Below, piece by piece: positions 11,804 through 24,956 of a DNA stretch of 64,000 nucleotides; within the stretch, counting starts at the first letter, position 1; the number at the start of each line of letters is the position of its first letter. The notes beneath the pieces are model-generated. The model did not search any database and was not told where the DNA came from. It was given only the letters and a program-made list of their open reading frames with translations. The stretch is from Anarhynchus alexandrinus (taxonomy: Eukaryota; Chordata; Aves; Charadriiformes; Charadriidae): NCBI GenBank assembly GCA_008711295.1, contig VUYV01000193.1, forward strand, positions 248,001 to 312,000, read 5' to 3'. The position numbers and the translations under genes were made by a program.

Positions 11804-14800
11804 ACAATGGTTCAGCCAATTCAAAGTGGTGACATCCACACAATAACAAAGCTATGTACTCAGTTCTCTGACAAGGTATGCCAAACTTATCCTAATACTA
11901 GGCAGCTAATGTATAAGTATACCCATTCCTGAAATGCAACTGAAAAAATCCAATTCATTGATACAATATTTATGGATCAAAATGTTTTGAGGAAGCTGAC
12001 GGAATATCAACATTTTCTGAAACAACACTCAGAGATTTTCAACTGAACCACGGAGAAGATACCAACAACATTCAGGATGTTATTTATGTATTCCTGTAAA
12101 CCTATGTATTAAGCTAGTAAGGCTCATCTCTTGTGAAGCATCTCACTGTGCAAAAACATTAAGAGGTGCAGGAAAAGCTTGGTCCATGATAGTTCTATCA
12201 TTGCTATACCGGTAAAGAGGAAAGCAAAATCATGAAGGTATCTAATTCTCAGCATCTAAAACAATGAAAAGATTTTGAGAAGTGGGTCAAAAATTTTTAA
12301 GATAACTATTAAAATGCATATCTTTTCCTACTGGCACCACTGCAGGAGAAACTATGTCTTTTTTCTCAGCCTCTTCCAGGCACAATATAGTCTGATTTTT
12401 ACTCAGGGTTGGCAGTTTGTTCCACCACTCATACTGGGTCTCTGCCCAAAGTCCAAGCAAGGACTTTGGCATTGTGGTTGGTTTGAGAATAGCAACATTT
12501 TTTGATACCCATCTATGCTTTCACTCCTGGGATCTTTGATTAAAGCAAGCTATAAAAAAAGTCTCAAAAAATAAACCATACGTTAATTTCCGTAAACGCA
12601 CAAAGCAAGTTGAGCCAAGGACAAAATGACCATTCGGCCACTATGCATGTGTTCTGTTCAGCCCTTAATTTCTAATGCCAGCTTCTGTAAATTCCCCTTG
12701 GCCCTGCCCTTGCTGAAGTAAAAATATCCTGTTTGCAGCACAAATTCTGCCTTCGTGCAGAAAAGCTCCCTAGCAGCTTTCAGTGATGCCAAACACACTC
12801 CTTATTTAGGCTAGGAGGTGAAGAGGTTGTCTCCTGGCTTGGTGTCCCCTTTTATCTTCATCCTCAAGGTTGGTGAAACAGCAATAGTGCCAAGCTGTTG
12901 CTTCTCCACCACTACAAACCTGGCTGTCATGCTTAAGCTCAGGGAAATTCAACCTGATTGGCTTGGGATTATTTTTGACCATCACCTCAGAGGTAATTAC
13001 ACAACAAACAAGCTACACTGGTATGCAAGAGGCTTGTAAGAAGAAGAGGTATTTCCCAGTTCACGCAAACAAAATTGCCCAGTGAACGTTTGCAGGTTAG
13101 TTACTGTCACATGCTGAAAAATTCCAAATTCTTACAGCACTGGGCGCTTTGTGGATGTTTCTAATTTTCTAGGGTAAAGAGTTGTCTGCACTGTGGAGGA
13201 GTAGTGTGTATGTGCAGAGGAGTCAGCAGAGCACAGCTGCATTTATCCACCACCCAGTAAAACAGGTAAAAGCTCAAACTTCATCCAGTAGACTTGTGAT
13301 TTTCTTATTATACATGTCCCTCCATTTCCCCCCTCCCCCCGCTTTTTTTAAAGTATCATTTAGGTCTACTAACATACATTTTGACTTCATGCAGACCAGG
13401 AAACAAGAAAGATCCTGTCAGCTAAACTGAGAGCTCAGTATTTCAGGACAGCAGACTAGAAACAGCTTTTGCCACCTTTAACTGAAGAGAGATCCATGAC
13501 CATAGAAGAATTTTGATATTGCAAAGAATTTATGGTACAATCCAAAGGATGTCACAAAATCTGTAAAATTAATTAATGGCCCCATTCCACTAGCACTGCA
13601 ATTTAAATGAAACAAATAATTTTATTATTTTATTCTATCTTTTCTCACATTTAACAGAAAATTTCCACAGGTCCAAATTCCACCCTTGCATGAGAGCTGA
13701 ATTATGGTGTTCTCCAGAAAGGAACACCAGGAAAGGAAATACTAGGAGATTAATCAGCTTTATAATTAAGCAGTTTGTTCAGCAATTTATTTAGCTTAAT
13801 CTGGCACTGAGAAATTCACCATTAATTCACTAGGCTCAATATTTTCTGGGAACTGTAAAACTCATCAGCAGATACTCAATCATATTTATACCAAACAGTG
13901 CAGTTAAAAGTATATAGAAGATGAAACATACACCAGCAGAAGAACAGAAGCCACAAGCTATGATGGGCTAGAATGGCCATTGGCCTATTAAATTTGCCAT
14001 AAATCTCCTCTGGAAGAGTTTCAAATGCTGAACAAATGTAGCTGCCTTAAATTGTACCTGAACTGCACTGTGTATGTACAGATATATCTTACAGCTCAAC
14101 ACCAGTGATCTAAAGCAATAACACTATTTAATGCAGAACATCAGCATCGTTCAAACTAAAAAAACTACCCAATCTCAGTATTGGCTGAAACGTCTACTGA
14201 TATTTAGACTGTATCCCACAATACTGAATGTCTGCAAGTACAAAAGCTAGGGTATTTTTAAATGCTACCTGACTCATACATATTTTACTTTTGAAAAAGA
14301 TTCTGAGCAAATTGCAAAAATAACGTGAGAAATTAAGGAAGTATTTTACCTCATGACAAATGCTTTCAGAAACTTACTTTAATAAGTGAAATAAAAATAG
14401 ATTTTTTATATTCAATTACAAATATCTGCCTAAATTTCAATAGTAGATAGCTCTCTCAACTGACAAAGTCATAACAATATCTAATTCACATAAACAGAAG
14501 CGTGGCCATTGTGAACTGGAAATTACCGGGCAATATTCATCATTATTTTACAAATCTAACTGATTATTATAATATATTACCTAAGTATGTAACATAGTGA
14601 ATAATTTTCAAAAATAAGTTTGAGGTTATCACTTTTCATTACTATAACTTAAAATATCTAATTTTAAATTTTCTTTTTATTTTAATTTGCATTTTTTTAT
14701 AACCAATGTTTCAAAACAAAAGGCTGTTGTAAAGCACAACCACATTTGTTCTGAAAATTTTGAAATAAGCTTAGAACTTGACAAAAAAATTTATAGAAAG

Positions 14801-17284
14801 TTTTTCTTTTTTCAGTTTTGATGAATCTACATTTTCTCACAAAAAAAAAGCACCATATATACTGTTCAAAATCTCCCAAACAGTTAAAACCACGACCACC
14901 CAAAATGAGAAAACATACTGCTTTCCAGTGATGAGCATCTGAAAAAGACATTCAGAAGCAAAGCTTCTGTGTTCTTTCCTGCAAGCCAGGCAGAAACAAG
15001 ACTAAAGCATGAGCAATGCCTCCCCTGGCTGGGCCACACCACTGAACTCTATGGTGCTTACAATACGGAAGAAAATTCTCCATTGACAGGAACTTTTGAG
15101 CATACTCAAGCATGCTTTATACCAATGTTACCTCATGGCTGCACTCCAGAGTTAAAAGGTTTTGTCCATCAGGGCATAACTGAGTAACTCTGAATTGCAG
15201 GCTTCTGTAGTATATTATCCAAATGTGTTTGAGATCTATTACAGTAGCCTGGTTTTATCTCTCACAATTGCTACAGAATTGATGGATAAAGAAGAGGAAG
15301 TGCCAAGTGAGAAGGAATTGCCTTGGGTGACCGATACTTTTAACAGCAAGAGGTAACTGTCTGGAGCTGTGCCTTCAGCTGAAGAAAGCATTGTTCCATG
15401 GATTAACAGTCAGTCATTACAGCTTTAGTCTAGCTAACCAAGTTGGAATTGCCACAAAGTTTTCAGAAAGACTTAAATGCAGTCTTTAGATGTCCACCAG
15501 ACATTATAGGTATTTTACCTCAATTTCTATTTCATGCAAAAACCCCTCAACATAGTCATATCTTTCCTATGACTGTTGACCATCCTGCCTATGAAACATA
15601 CCAGAGATCTGCCCCAACGTTTTACACACAGAAAGGACTGTAATGTTTCACACAAAAGTCAGGGTTAGCAAAAGCATCCTGTTCAATTTCCAGTGTAGGT
15701 AGATGCAACGAACCGCATCTCAGTATCGGTCATCCCAAGTCTTCCAAAATTTCATTCCGGGTCTCCAGGATGGATGACATAAAATTATTATGAGATTCTT
15801 TTTTATTTGCTCACCTTCATTGAAATCACTGGAACTCTCAATTCAATATTTTCTCCATAGTCAGAACAACTGGAAAACCATTTTTTTCCAAGTGGAAGGT
15901 GAGAGTCTAACATTCACACACTTCCACAAGGGGGAGCTTAAAAAAAAAAAGAAGAAAAGAACACTAACCCCAAGAAAATTGTGATGAAATTCATGATAAC
16001 TGGCAATACTGCTGTATTTTCAGGAAGACAGATTACCTCCTTATTGTTTGCAGTACCATGACTACATACTGTTAAACACATATCACTATCCACAGAGCAG
16101 ACAGATGATGTCTTTCTTATATAAAAAGCAGAAGAAAAATTCTGAAGATTTGAATGCTCGCGTCTATCCTGTCCTTGAGGTCATTAAAGGAACATATCCA
16201 TATAAATTAAAAGCCAACGAAAATTCACATAGTTTGAGACAGAGAATTATCAGAGATGTTTTCTAAGATATTCTGTTATAATGCCATAAATAATGATAGT
16301 TCTTTTCACTAATGCTGCATTATCACTAGCAGATGATGTAATCATTAATTCTTCCTCTCCAAATGCCTCGCACTGAGGTCATTATAATTTTTTTAAACCA
16401 TGACCTCATTTTATTTTCCCTCCTGGGAGGACTACATAGACACTACCAGTGAACCATGTATCCCACATGAAACAAACATTAAAATTATGCTATCAAGCTT
16501 TCAAGAGTCAGAGATGTACCAAAACTAAGACTTCTACAATCTTAATTAGGCTTCATAATATATATGTATTCATATATAAAAGATGACAACACTACAGTCT
16601 TTAGCTTTATGCATTTAACTTGTGCTTTCTGAAAATCCTAAACCATGGCATCATGTATTACCATGCATGGTCCCACACGTGTGAAATAACAGGACCCCAC
16701 ATAGAGCACTTCTATAAACAGGACATGCTATTTATACAGAAGATACAATGTAAACTGTGGTTTCACTTTCTGGAACTTCAAAGCACTTCCAAAAAATCTG
16801 ACAAAGATACATGTAAATTCCATTTCTGCATCTCTATGCCCAGACCCAACTAGAATTGCCAGTTCTATAGTAAAACTTCCTATTTTGAAGTTACATTACA
16901 GCCCAGCCCAGCCCAGCCCAGCCTAGGTCTATATTACCAATGACAGCAAAACTTCACACTGGACTTCTTGTCAGCACTTACTTTACTCTGACCTGTACAG
17001 ATAAAAATGTGCTAACATACCTTTGATACTATCCCTGCTGATTAGGTGTAAATTTGTGTGGGTATGCTTACAACTGAAGTGTAACTATAACATAATAAAA
17101 AGGAAATAACATAATAACATATAAGGCAGCAGCCATAAAACTGCATGAAGGTTTAAGAAAAGGTAATTTTTTAAATTTATTTTCTGGTTTAGGTATCAAA
17201 TTTCTCTATGTTAGTCATACAACCAAGTATCCATGGTGCTTGTGTAGAATTAAAACCGTTAATGGCTTGGGTTGACAATTGCTC
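11804..17284. other. Non-coding AT-rich stretch
   Basis: No gene recognised. It contains a C-rich tract near 13328-13341, an A-rich tract near 15940-15960 and a five-copy CAGCC repeat at 16899-16923. Open frames here are short and show no motif. Confidence 0.55.
16899..16923. repeat. (CAGCC)5 pentanucleotide repeat
   Basis: Five perfect tandem copies of CAGCC are followed by CTAGG, which ends the array. It is a GC-rich microsatellite in AT-rich surroundings. Confidence 0.95.
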
Positions 17285-18460
17285 AGAATCACAGAATCAC
17301 AGAATGATCAGGGTTGGAAGGGACCTCTGGAGATCATCTAGTCCAACCCCCCTGCCAAACCAGGTTCACGTAGAGCAGGTTGCACAGGGTGGCATCCAGG
17401 CGGGTTTTGAATGTCTCCAGAGTGGGATACTCCACAGCCTCTCTGGGCAGCCTGTTGCAGTGCTCTGCCACACTCAAAGAAGTTGCTCCTCATGTTTAGA
17501 TGGAACTTCCTATGTTCAAGTTTGTGCCCATTACCTCTTGTCTTATCACTGGGCACCCCTGAAAAAAATATTGTTCCCACTGTTCCCATTCTCCTGGCAC
17601 CTTTCCTTTAAGTATTTATAAGCATTGATAAGATCGCCCCTCTTCTTTTCTCCAGACTAAAAATTTGCAAGTCCCTCAGCCTTTCCTCATAAAAAAGATG
17701 CTCCAGTCCCCTAATCATCTTTGTAGCCCTTTGATGGACCCTCTCCAGCAGTTCCCTGTTCTTCTTGAACCAGGAAGCCCAGAACTGGACACAATACTCC
17801 AGATGCAGCCTCACCAGGGCAGAGGGGGAGGATGACCTCACTCGACCTGCTGGCCACACTCTTCTTGATGCACCCCAGGATGCCATTGGCCTTCTTGGCC
17901 ACCATGGCACATTGCTGGCTTATGGTCAACTTGTTGTCCACCAGGACTCTCAGGTCCCTTTCCACAGAGCTGCTTTCCAGCAGGTCAGCCCCTAACCTGT
18001 ACCGATGCATGGGGTTATTCCTCTCCAGATGCAGTACCCTACACTTGACCTTGTTGAACTTTATAAGGTTTCACTCTGCCCAATTCTCCAGCCTGTCCAG
18101 GTCATGCTGAATGGTGGCACAGCCTTCCGGTGTGTCACCCACCCCTCCCAGTTTTGTGTCATCAGCAAACTTGTTGATGGTACACTCTAGCCCTTCATCC
18201 AGGCCATTGATGCATATGTTGAACAGGACTGGACCTAGTACTCACCCCTGGGCCACACCACTTGTTACAGTCCTCCAACTAGACTGCACCACTAACCACA
18301 TCTCTCTGAGCTGTATCTTCCAGCCAGTTTCCAATCCACCCCACTGCCCATTCTTCTAACCCACAATTCCTAAGCTTGCCTGTGAGGATGATGTGGGAGA
18401 CGGTGTTGAAAGCATTGCTGAAGTCAAGGCAGACAACATCCATTACTTCACCATAATTCA
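17285..18460 (-). mobile_element. CR1 LINE, 5'-truncated, FSKAFD-type subfamily
   Basis: The 3' tail at 17285-17300 has two clear octamers (complement AGAATCAC) and then the usual GGTTGGAAGGGACCTC line. Minus-strand frames give CLDFSNAFNTVSH (motif A, the key Asp changed to Asn) near 18405-18430, an intact FADD at 18158-18169, then RLGADLLESSSVERDLRVLV (17711-18010) and [14 protein letters not shown]. The C-terminal tail from 17338-17589 diverges after a frameshift. Motif A of the FS(K/N)AFDTVSH type and the LNMRSNFF ending place it in another subfamily than the 1.5-kb and 49-kb copies. It is inactive. Confidence 0.95.
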
Positions 18461-21400
18461 ACCATCTCATTTCACAGGTCTCATCCGTCTCTGCTACTAT
18501 TAACACATACCATTCCCTCGCACCAACACTGCAGGCAGAGAGAGCAAGAAGCCCTAAGGTAATCAATTTTAGTACGATACCAAATTCTGCTCCCAGTGTA
18601 GCTGTGTAGGAGAAGAATATAGCTTGCTTTTTTTCTTTAGCCTTTATTTCCTGTAAATATCTCTGATTTTCTTTAAAAACCTTATACAGAACAAACTGTA
18701 AATGACCAGTGCATTACCTGTAATAAATGGCCCTCCTCATCTTTGGTGTGATTGATTGTTCCCATGTTTGTGTAAGGCAAATACGGGAAGCTGGAGAGTG
18801 CTTCCTTCGCTGGTTGTTTTGGAGGGTGAGGCAGGGAGACCAGCTACAGACCAGCTGAAGCTTCTAGGAATGATTTTGAGAGTTTCTAACACATTTTGGA
18901 AGCTTGCAAGGGAACTACACACTGAAAACTGACTACACCCATCACCTATTCTCAAGAAACATATGTACATATATGTATACATGTGCAGGTGTATTTTGTT
19001 TTTACTTTACCCTTGACTAAAAATGGTGTTACCACCACCGCAGAAATGCTGTGGATGTCAAACCCACAGGCAGATTCAAAGAATTGTTATCATATTCATA
19101 AGATAATTCACAGTAACGGACATGGAGATCCACAGCCACAAAGTGCTAGAAGCCTTACAGTGAAAAATATCACTGCGTACATCCCTAACATCTCTTGGCA
19201 CTCATTATTGCCTAATGTCAGAGATAAAAACTCTGGGTTTAATGGGTTGTTGTTTTCACCAGTCTTTAGATTCTTATGTCCTAGTGAGATGGCACCCTGA
19301 CTCAAAGCCTACTCTCACTCAAATTGTCAAGGATTTTGTCATAAATATTCACAAGATCAAGATGTCACACAAACTAATCAGCCAAAAACAACATAAAAAA
19401 AAAGGAAAAATAAAAATCTCAAATGTGTTGTTGCAGAATATATACATGACTTACAATTTTTTATTAAGATAATTCAGTTTTATGGGTGATTCGTAACTGA
19501 TGAAGCCATTGGCTGTTCTTTCTCTCAGCACAAAATTCTTCTGAGTTGTAATGGGGTTTTTTAAGTGTTTTTTCTTTCATGGTTATTTCCAAGTTTGAGA
19601 TCAGATGGTGACCGCCTCATACAGTCAGGATTCCGTTGTGTTTTCCACTGTACATACACACAGTAGAGGTCAGAAAGCCAAGCTCTTTTTTAAGTACCAA
19701 CCTGATTTTAGAGATGGATAAATGGCAGAACAAAGGGAAAGCCAAAGAAGCCTAAGCTGCATGGGAAGTCTCTGTTAGAGATAAGAATGGACTCTTATTT
19801 CCATTCTGATCCTAGGATTTCAAACAATAAGAACATTATCTCCTCCTATATATTTTCTGTTATTATCAGCTTATGTATTTTAGTAGGCTTTTATATCCCC
19901 CCTGAAACTGTACTTCAGCTCAAAATGTATAGGTTTTTTTTGTCTTCAAAAACAGGTAGTTTAAAAAATGTGTGGCTGGTGACCATATGAGGAACTCTAT
20001 AATGTTTTTGGTATTTTGGTATTTTAAAAGTATAAAACAATTAATTTTTTCAAGTGACAGTGAAAATGACATCACAAAATTTTTACCTTAAGGACTACAC
20101 CAAGTTTACCAACTTTACAGTCAAGAAGATCATTATTCTAACTGTCACTACTATTTTTGAAAAACAAGATGCTCGTTAATATGCTCTATTGTGTCATGCT
20201 ACTTTTATACTTCCACTGTTCAAACCATGAAAGGTGAGACTTCTTAATAGCTTAGAAGAATACCAGACCATTTCTATTTAGACTGCTTAGCTTTGACCAT
20301 TTAAGTGTCATACCCTAGACCCAGAAAAGTTGCAATTACCCAAGTTTCTAACACTTTGCACTGAAGCTGAACACTTTAAATTCATTCTAGATATATTTTG
20401 CATTGGCAAGGGGGAGGAAGGTGTGCAGGACTCGAAGAATAGCTGTAACAATAATCCTAAGTATTGGGGTAATTCTCCATGTTTAAATATTTCAGTTACT
20501 TAGATGAAAATTGCATTAAAATAAGATTAAAATAAAATAATAATTTAAGAAAAAAACCACAACAACTTAACAAACATGTTCCAGAATGAGAATGTTGAAA
20601 AACTGAAATCAGGACAGTGTGATCTACAATTCAGTCTCAGAAATTACAGCAGTTAATCTTACTAATGGTTGCTAAATTGAGGAAAATGCTAAGCAAGGCT
20701 CTAAGATTCAAGAGAGCCTATTGCTGATGTTCTCAAAAAGCCTGCTTCTCAAGTACCCGAATGATTCTTTCTGCTTTTTTACCCTCCTGGCTAGCAAGCA
20801 AGGAAGCCCGCAGCTTAGTATGCTAACTGTGGCCATTAATACAACCACTTTGTTCATCAACATCTGCGGCAAATAAACCTGAACAGATTACCAGCCAACA
20901 GTTGTTCTTAATCGACCAGTTACACAGACAAAGTGACACCAATCCACATAACAGCACCAGCCTGTCCCAGCTTCCCATACTTTGCATATATCACATTTGA
21001 AATACAGGGATGGTGTGCCCATACAATGAGCACAATGGGACTTGAACTATGTCATGACATTGCATGTAATGAAACAAGAAGGATTACGGTTGAGTTAGTG
21101 AAAGATACTATCAATTTATTGGCAGATGCTCTCCCACACATTATTTACCATAGTATCACCACAGCATAAAAGGATTAACTTAACTCTGTATTAGCACTTG
21201 AAAATGACAGCTTACCTCTTTTCATCCTTTGTGCACTTCCCATAAATGTTTTTTTAGATGGTATTGGTATTTACATTGGGATTTGACAGCAAGCCTCTAT
21301 GTTGATGGTAATCATTCAAAAATAAAACCAAGATGTTTAAATTGTGATGGACTGTACTGCAAAGATGAAATATCTCTAGACAGAACTAATATTTTACATT

Positions 21401-22904
21401 TTTAGGATACTTTTTTGATAATGTTCTCCTGAACACCTTGCAAAGCCAAAGGGCCACACTTTGTACTTAGCCTAGGAAAGTCTCTGATCATAAACTAAGA
21501 CCCAGCACAAACTGTGTCTGGCCACAGACTCACAAATCCGGAAATCAGGTCACTCAAAACTTAGATTTGTTGATGCATTCTTAACCTGTGACCTTGTGAG
21601 AACTCATTAAGATGCGGTCTTTAGTTATACTATGTGCTCTACCACAGGATACTTGCCTCATTTGCTACACTGACAAACAACCCCAGAAGCAACTTTGTCT
21701 ATAACTAGCCTCTACACCTAGTGACCAAAGAAGAACAACACAGTGGGCTTGGAAGACTCTGGGCTTTACCAGGGGAGCTGTATCTCTAAAAAAAAACCAA
21801 GATTCAGATCTGCTAATAACTTTCAACAAATTTAAAGTGAAATATGANAAGATTCAGATCTGCTAATAACCCTGATCACTTGCATATTTCACACATTTTG
21901 CTTAAACTTTCAACAAATTTAAAGTGAAATATGAACCTTATGTAGAAAGTCACTGTCAGCGCGATTTAAACCAATCTACCTTACTCTTGTACTGTTGTGG
22001 ACAGGGCTATCACAAAAATGGTGGAGCAGTCTTAATAGGTGGATTGCTGTTGATAAACATACAGGAGCATATAAATTCTCTCTTCACAGAAAAAAGCTGA
22101 ATATGATCAGAGTAACTCTGGACAACAATAATAAACTGTTAAAGTGTAATCTTTCTAGACTACTGCCTTGTGCTATAAAAAGAAGAGGACCTTACAGAGG
22201 CAAGATATTAAAGTGAAAGGCACTGCTTCGGGTATAGAGTGAAGACAAGAGAACCCATTGATTCACAGAGAAGTTCAAACCCTCAGGGCTTTTTTTTTTT
22301 CAGTAAGGAACTAAGTTTTCCTACTCAGTGAGTCTGGTGGAGACCCGAGTCTGAGTATTAAAACAGTGGAGCTAATAGTGAAATGCATTCCAGTATGTAA
22401 GTTACTGAGTCTGGTTTTAATTGCCACATGTGCTATCCATTATCACATAGCTGCTCATACTCTCGTCTTCACTCTAGAATCCGTTTTCCCAAAGCCAGTA
22501 ACTGTTTACAGTGGAATAGATTTGCAATAATGTTAAAACTTTTCAGAATTATATATAGAATTTTTAAATTGAGCTCTCAACAGCTTTGCTTGGAGGGAAG
22601 ATTTCTGTGTTTTATACTTAACAGAACCTTTTGAGAAGTATGTTTGGAGAATTTAACTAATCTAGGAAGCAAGACTATGGTCAACTATTTTCTGAAAGAC
22701 ACACAGAGGATGACAGGTGTATATGAACTGACAAAACTGCTTCTTCAGGGCTACTAAGCTAATAGTTATTTTTTACAGAGGAATTTCAGGGCGACAGATG
22801 GCTTCTGGCTTCTCTATCTATCTGACTGCAAAAATTTTAACGTGGATTGAAATGATGAAAGCCCAGTAAGATTTCTGTACCTTAAAGGGGTCATTCTGTA
22901 TGTA
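18461..22904. other. Non-coding AT-rich stretch with an assembly join
   Basis: No gene recognised. It includes an alternating purine-pyrimidine patch around 18960-18985 and an ambiguous base at 21848 flanked by duplicated blocks (listed separately). Short frames show no motif. Confidence 0.55.
21799..21934. repeat. Duplicated blocks around a single N: probable assembly artefact
   Basis: Block A, 22 bp (21799-21820), recurs at 21849-21870. Block C, 27 bp (21821-21847), recurs exactly at 21908-21934. On the left A and C touch; on the right a 37-bp block (21871-21907) lies between them. The single N at 21848 sits between the left C and the right A. Both duplicated blocks are identical across the copies. 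A contig end with a local collapse, joined without trimming the overlap, explains this better than a true tandem duplication. Confidence 0.8.
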
Positions 22905-23133
22905 AGGCGAATATGAAGAAGTTTTTCACTTTGAGGGTGGTGAGGCACTGGAACAGGTTGCCCAGAGAGGTTGTTGAGGCCCCATCCCTGGAGGTGTTCA
23001 AGGCCAGGCTGGACGTGGCCTTGGGCAGCCTGGTCTAGTGGGAGGTGTCCCTGTCTGTGGCAGGGGGGTTGGAACTCAATGATCTTCAAGGTCCTTTCCA
23101 ACCTAAACCATTCTATGATTCTATGATTCTATG
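22905..23133 (+). mobile_element. CR1 LINE 3' end fragment with clean octamer tail
   Basis: Only about 230 bp of the 3' end remain: the last reverse transcriptase codons (AATATGAAGAAGTTTTTCAC onward), the short 3' untranslated region and three perfect ATTCTATG octamers at 23110-23133. The well-preserved tail and consensus-like sequence suggest it is among the younger copies here. It matches the 3' parts of the 1.5-kb and 49-kb copies. Confidence 0.95.
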
Positions 23134-24262
23134 AAGTGTCTAAATATGTTTTCCTTTGTGTGGTGAGGGTGAGCTACATCAGCAGACTTGCAAAATGCCT
23201 TGGCATCTGTGCATAGCCTACTTGTTCATACCATCATTCTCCCTCATCAACATCTCGGTTATGACTGGATTGTAATTCAGCACTTCAGGAGGTAACTGGA
23301 AAGCTGACCACAGGGAATGTAGGTTGGATGTCAGTGTAGTTAGATCCTTGAAAATAAAAGTTTTAATAGGGGTCTGGTAGCAGATCGGATGGCACTCTCA
23401 CTGTCAAATGTTATATCACATTATGACCTTTCTTTGATGTCTCATGGCATGTCTGAAAGATATATTTCAGCACTGATATTCAGAATATTTCAGATTAATC
23501 TTGCCCTTCATGATAGGATTACAGGGCCGAAGGAGGGCCTTCTGTAAGACCCAGCTTTGCCAAAAAAAAAAGTGAAAAAGAGATAAGTGAACCCCATTGA
23601 GGCTACAAGGGCTGTCAGCATGAAATTCTGCACCTCCTGAGCAGCACCAGGGTCAGCCTCACTAGACATTGCAGTGGTAGCACAGGTAAAACTGCAAGTA
23701 GAAAAATTTTTACATCAATTGGATTTCTCTGTGGTCAGAGATTTCTTTTTTAATTAAGTCTTAGTTTCATTTGTCCAGTCAAAAAATTGAGAAAAAACCC
23801 TCAAACTCTTAAATTAAGAAGTGAAAAGAAGACAGAGATAGTCATTCAAAAGTCTCAAACTATTAATATCACAGAAACTTACAGGGAGCTAATAGAAAAA
23901 TCCCCATCTAAACCCAAAGAAAACAGGTTTTGCTTAAAATATTTTCATGTGGTTCAAAGGCTTAAACAGAAATGTTTACAAGTGTAATTGACCTACCAGA
24001 TAGACATAGCCTGTTGCAGTACAGTAAGCAAATACAGAATTTCTTGCAAGTAGAAAGGGGTCTATAACACACTTCATGTGGTGGTGTAGTTGTATATTGC
24101 AGGCAGAGTGTTTTCACTGAGTCCACCTAGTGATAACATCCTGCAATCCGGCTACCGTCCTTCAATGGTATCTTCACAGTTTAGAAACCCTAGTGTTTAC
24201 TGTGAAACACCTACTTCGTGTTGGCAAATTTTGCTATCCATTTAGTTTGTCCTCCTGCATGA

Positions 24263-24507
24263 CTGAATCCTGTAATTTTGCCAGTAGCAGAGTTACCAGG
24301 AGACTACTTTAGCCTGGCCTTTCCCAGGCACTTACAGTCTGACCTTTCCACCTCCTATGCAAGGAGAAGGTCCCTGCAACGTTTGGTGGTGGACCCAGAG
24401 CCCAGTGGCACTTCCAGGGCCAGGTCCTACTCAAGAGAGACATTTTCAAAGGTCAGACAGGTCTGCAGAAAAAAGTACAACTTCATCAGCCTTTTAGCAG
24501 TTTTAAG
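24263..24507 (+). other. Candidate exon, unidentified
   Basis: The plus-strand frame is open from just after a TGA at 24260-24262 to the TAA at 24509-24511. That stop is created by a consensus splice donor, AAG|GTAAGA (exon end 24507). Possible acceptors are TAGCAG and TTACCAG near 24285-24300. The middle encodes a polar, Arg/Ser-rich stretch (SYARRRSLQRLVVDPEPSGT, then SRARSYSRETFSKVRQ). This looks more protein-like than the Phe/Leu/Lys-rich chance frames nearby, and the codons are richer in GC. No family was recognised and no ATG begins it. It could be an internal or terminal exon of a plus-strand gene or lncRNA, or chance. The overlapping minus strand also shows splice-like signals, which lowers confidence. 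Confidence 0.25.
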
Positions 24508-24940
24508 GTAAGACCCATATCTAAAAAGTGGGTACCAGTCTACTTCCAACACAGTTGCAACACCATATTCACATCTTATTTCAAAGACTAGAGCTTACAA
24601 GACCTCTGGCTTCAATGAGGTTGGGCATCCATGCGTTTGTGCCGAGTTAGGTTACTCCTCTCAGCATAGCAATGTCCAAATGCACCCCTCTACAGCCTGC
24701 TTCAGCTGTTGCTCCTCCTGGCTCCACTAGTCTCACTGAAGGACTGCTTGCTTCTCACGTAAATGCTGCCACAACACTTCTGTTGAGAGGTGTTGCTGTG
24801 TTGGGCACAACTTTGCCACCTCTGAAGCTTTAAATAGCCACCCTACTGAAATACTTCATAATTTTAGGTCTCTGTATCTACCTGAGGGAAAAAGTCCAGA
24901 ATATGAACATGAAGTCACTGTTCAGTAAAACAAAAACTGT

Positions 24941-24956
24941 GGGGCGGGGCGGAGGG
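24941..24956 (+). promoter_or_regulatory. Isolated GC-box-like motif
   Basis: GGGGCGGGGCGGAGGG contains two overlapping GGGCGG cores of the type bound by Sp1/KLF factors, in otherwise AT-rich sequence about 430 bp downstream of the candidate exon. No TATA box or CpG island accompanies it, so function is uncertain. Confidence 0.25.

Noticed and set aside
18960..18985. Alternating TATG/CATA patch with partial palindromes
   Set aside because: Simple AT-rich alternation without clean arms; nothing beyond low complexity.
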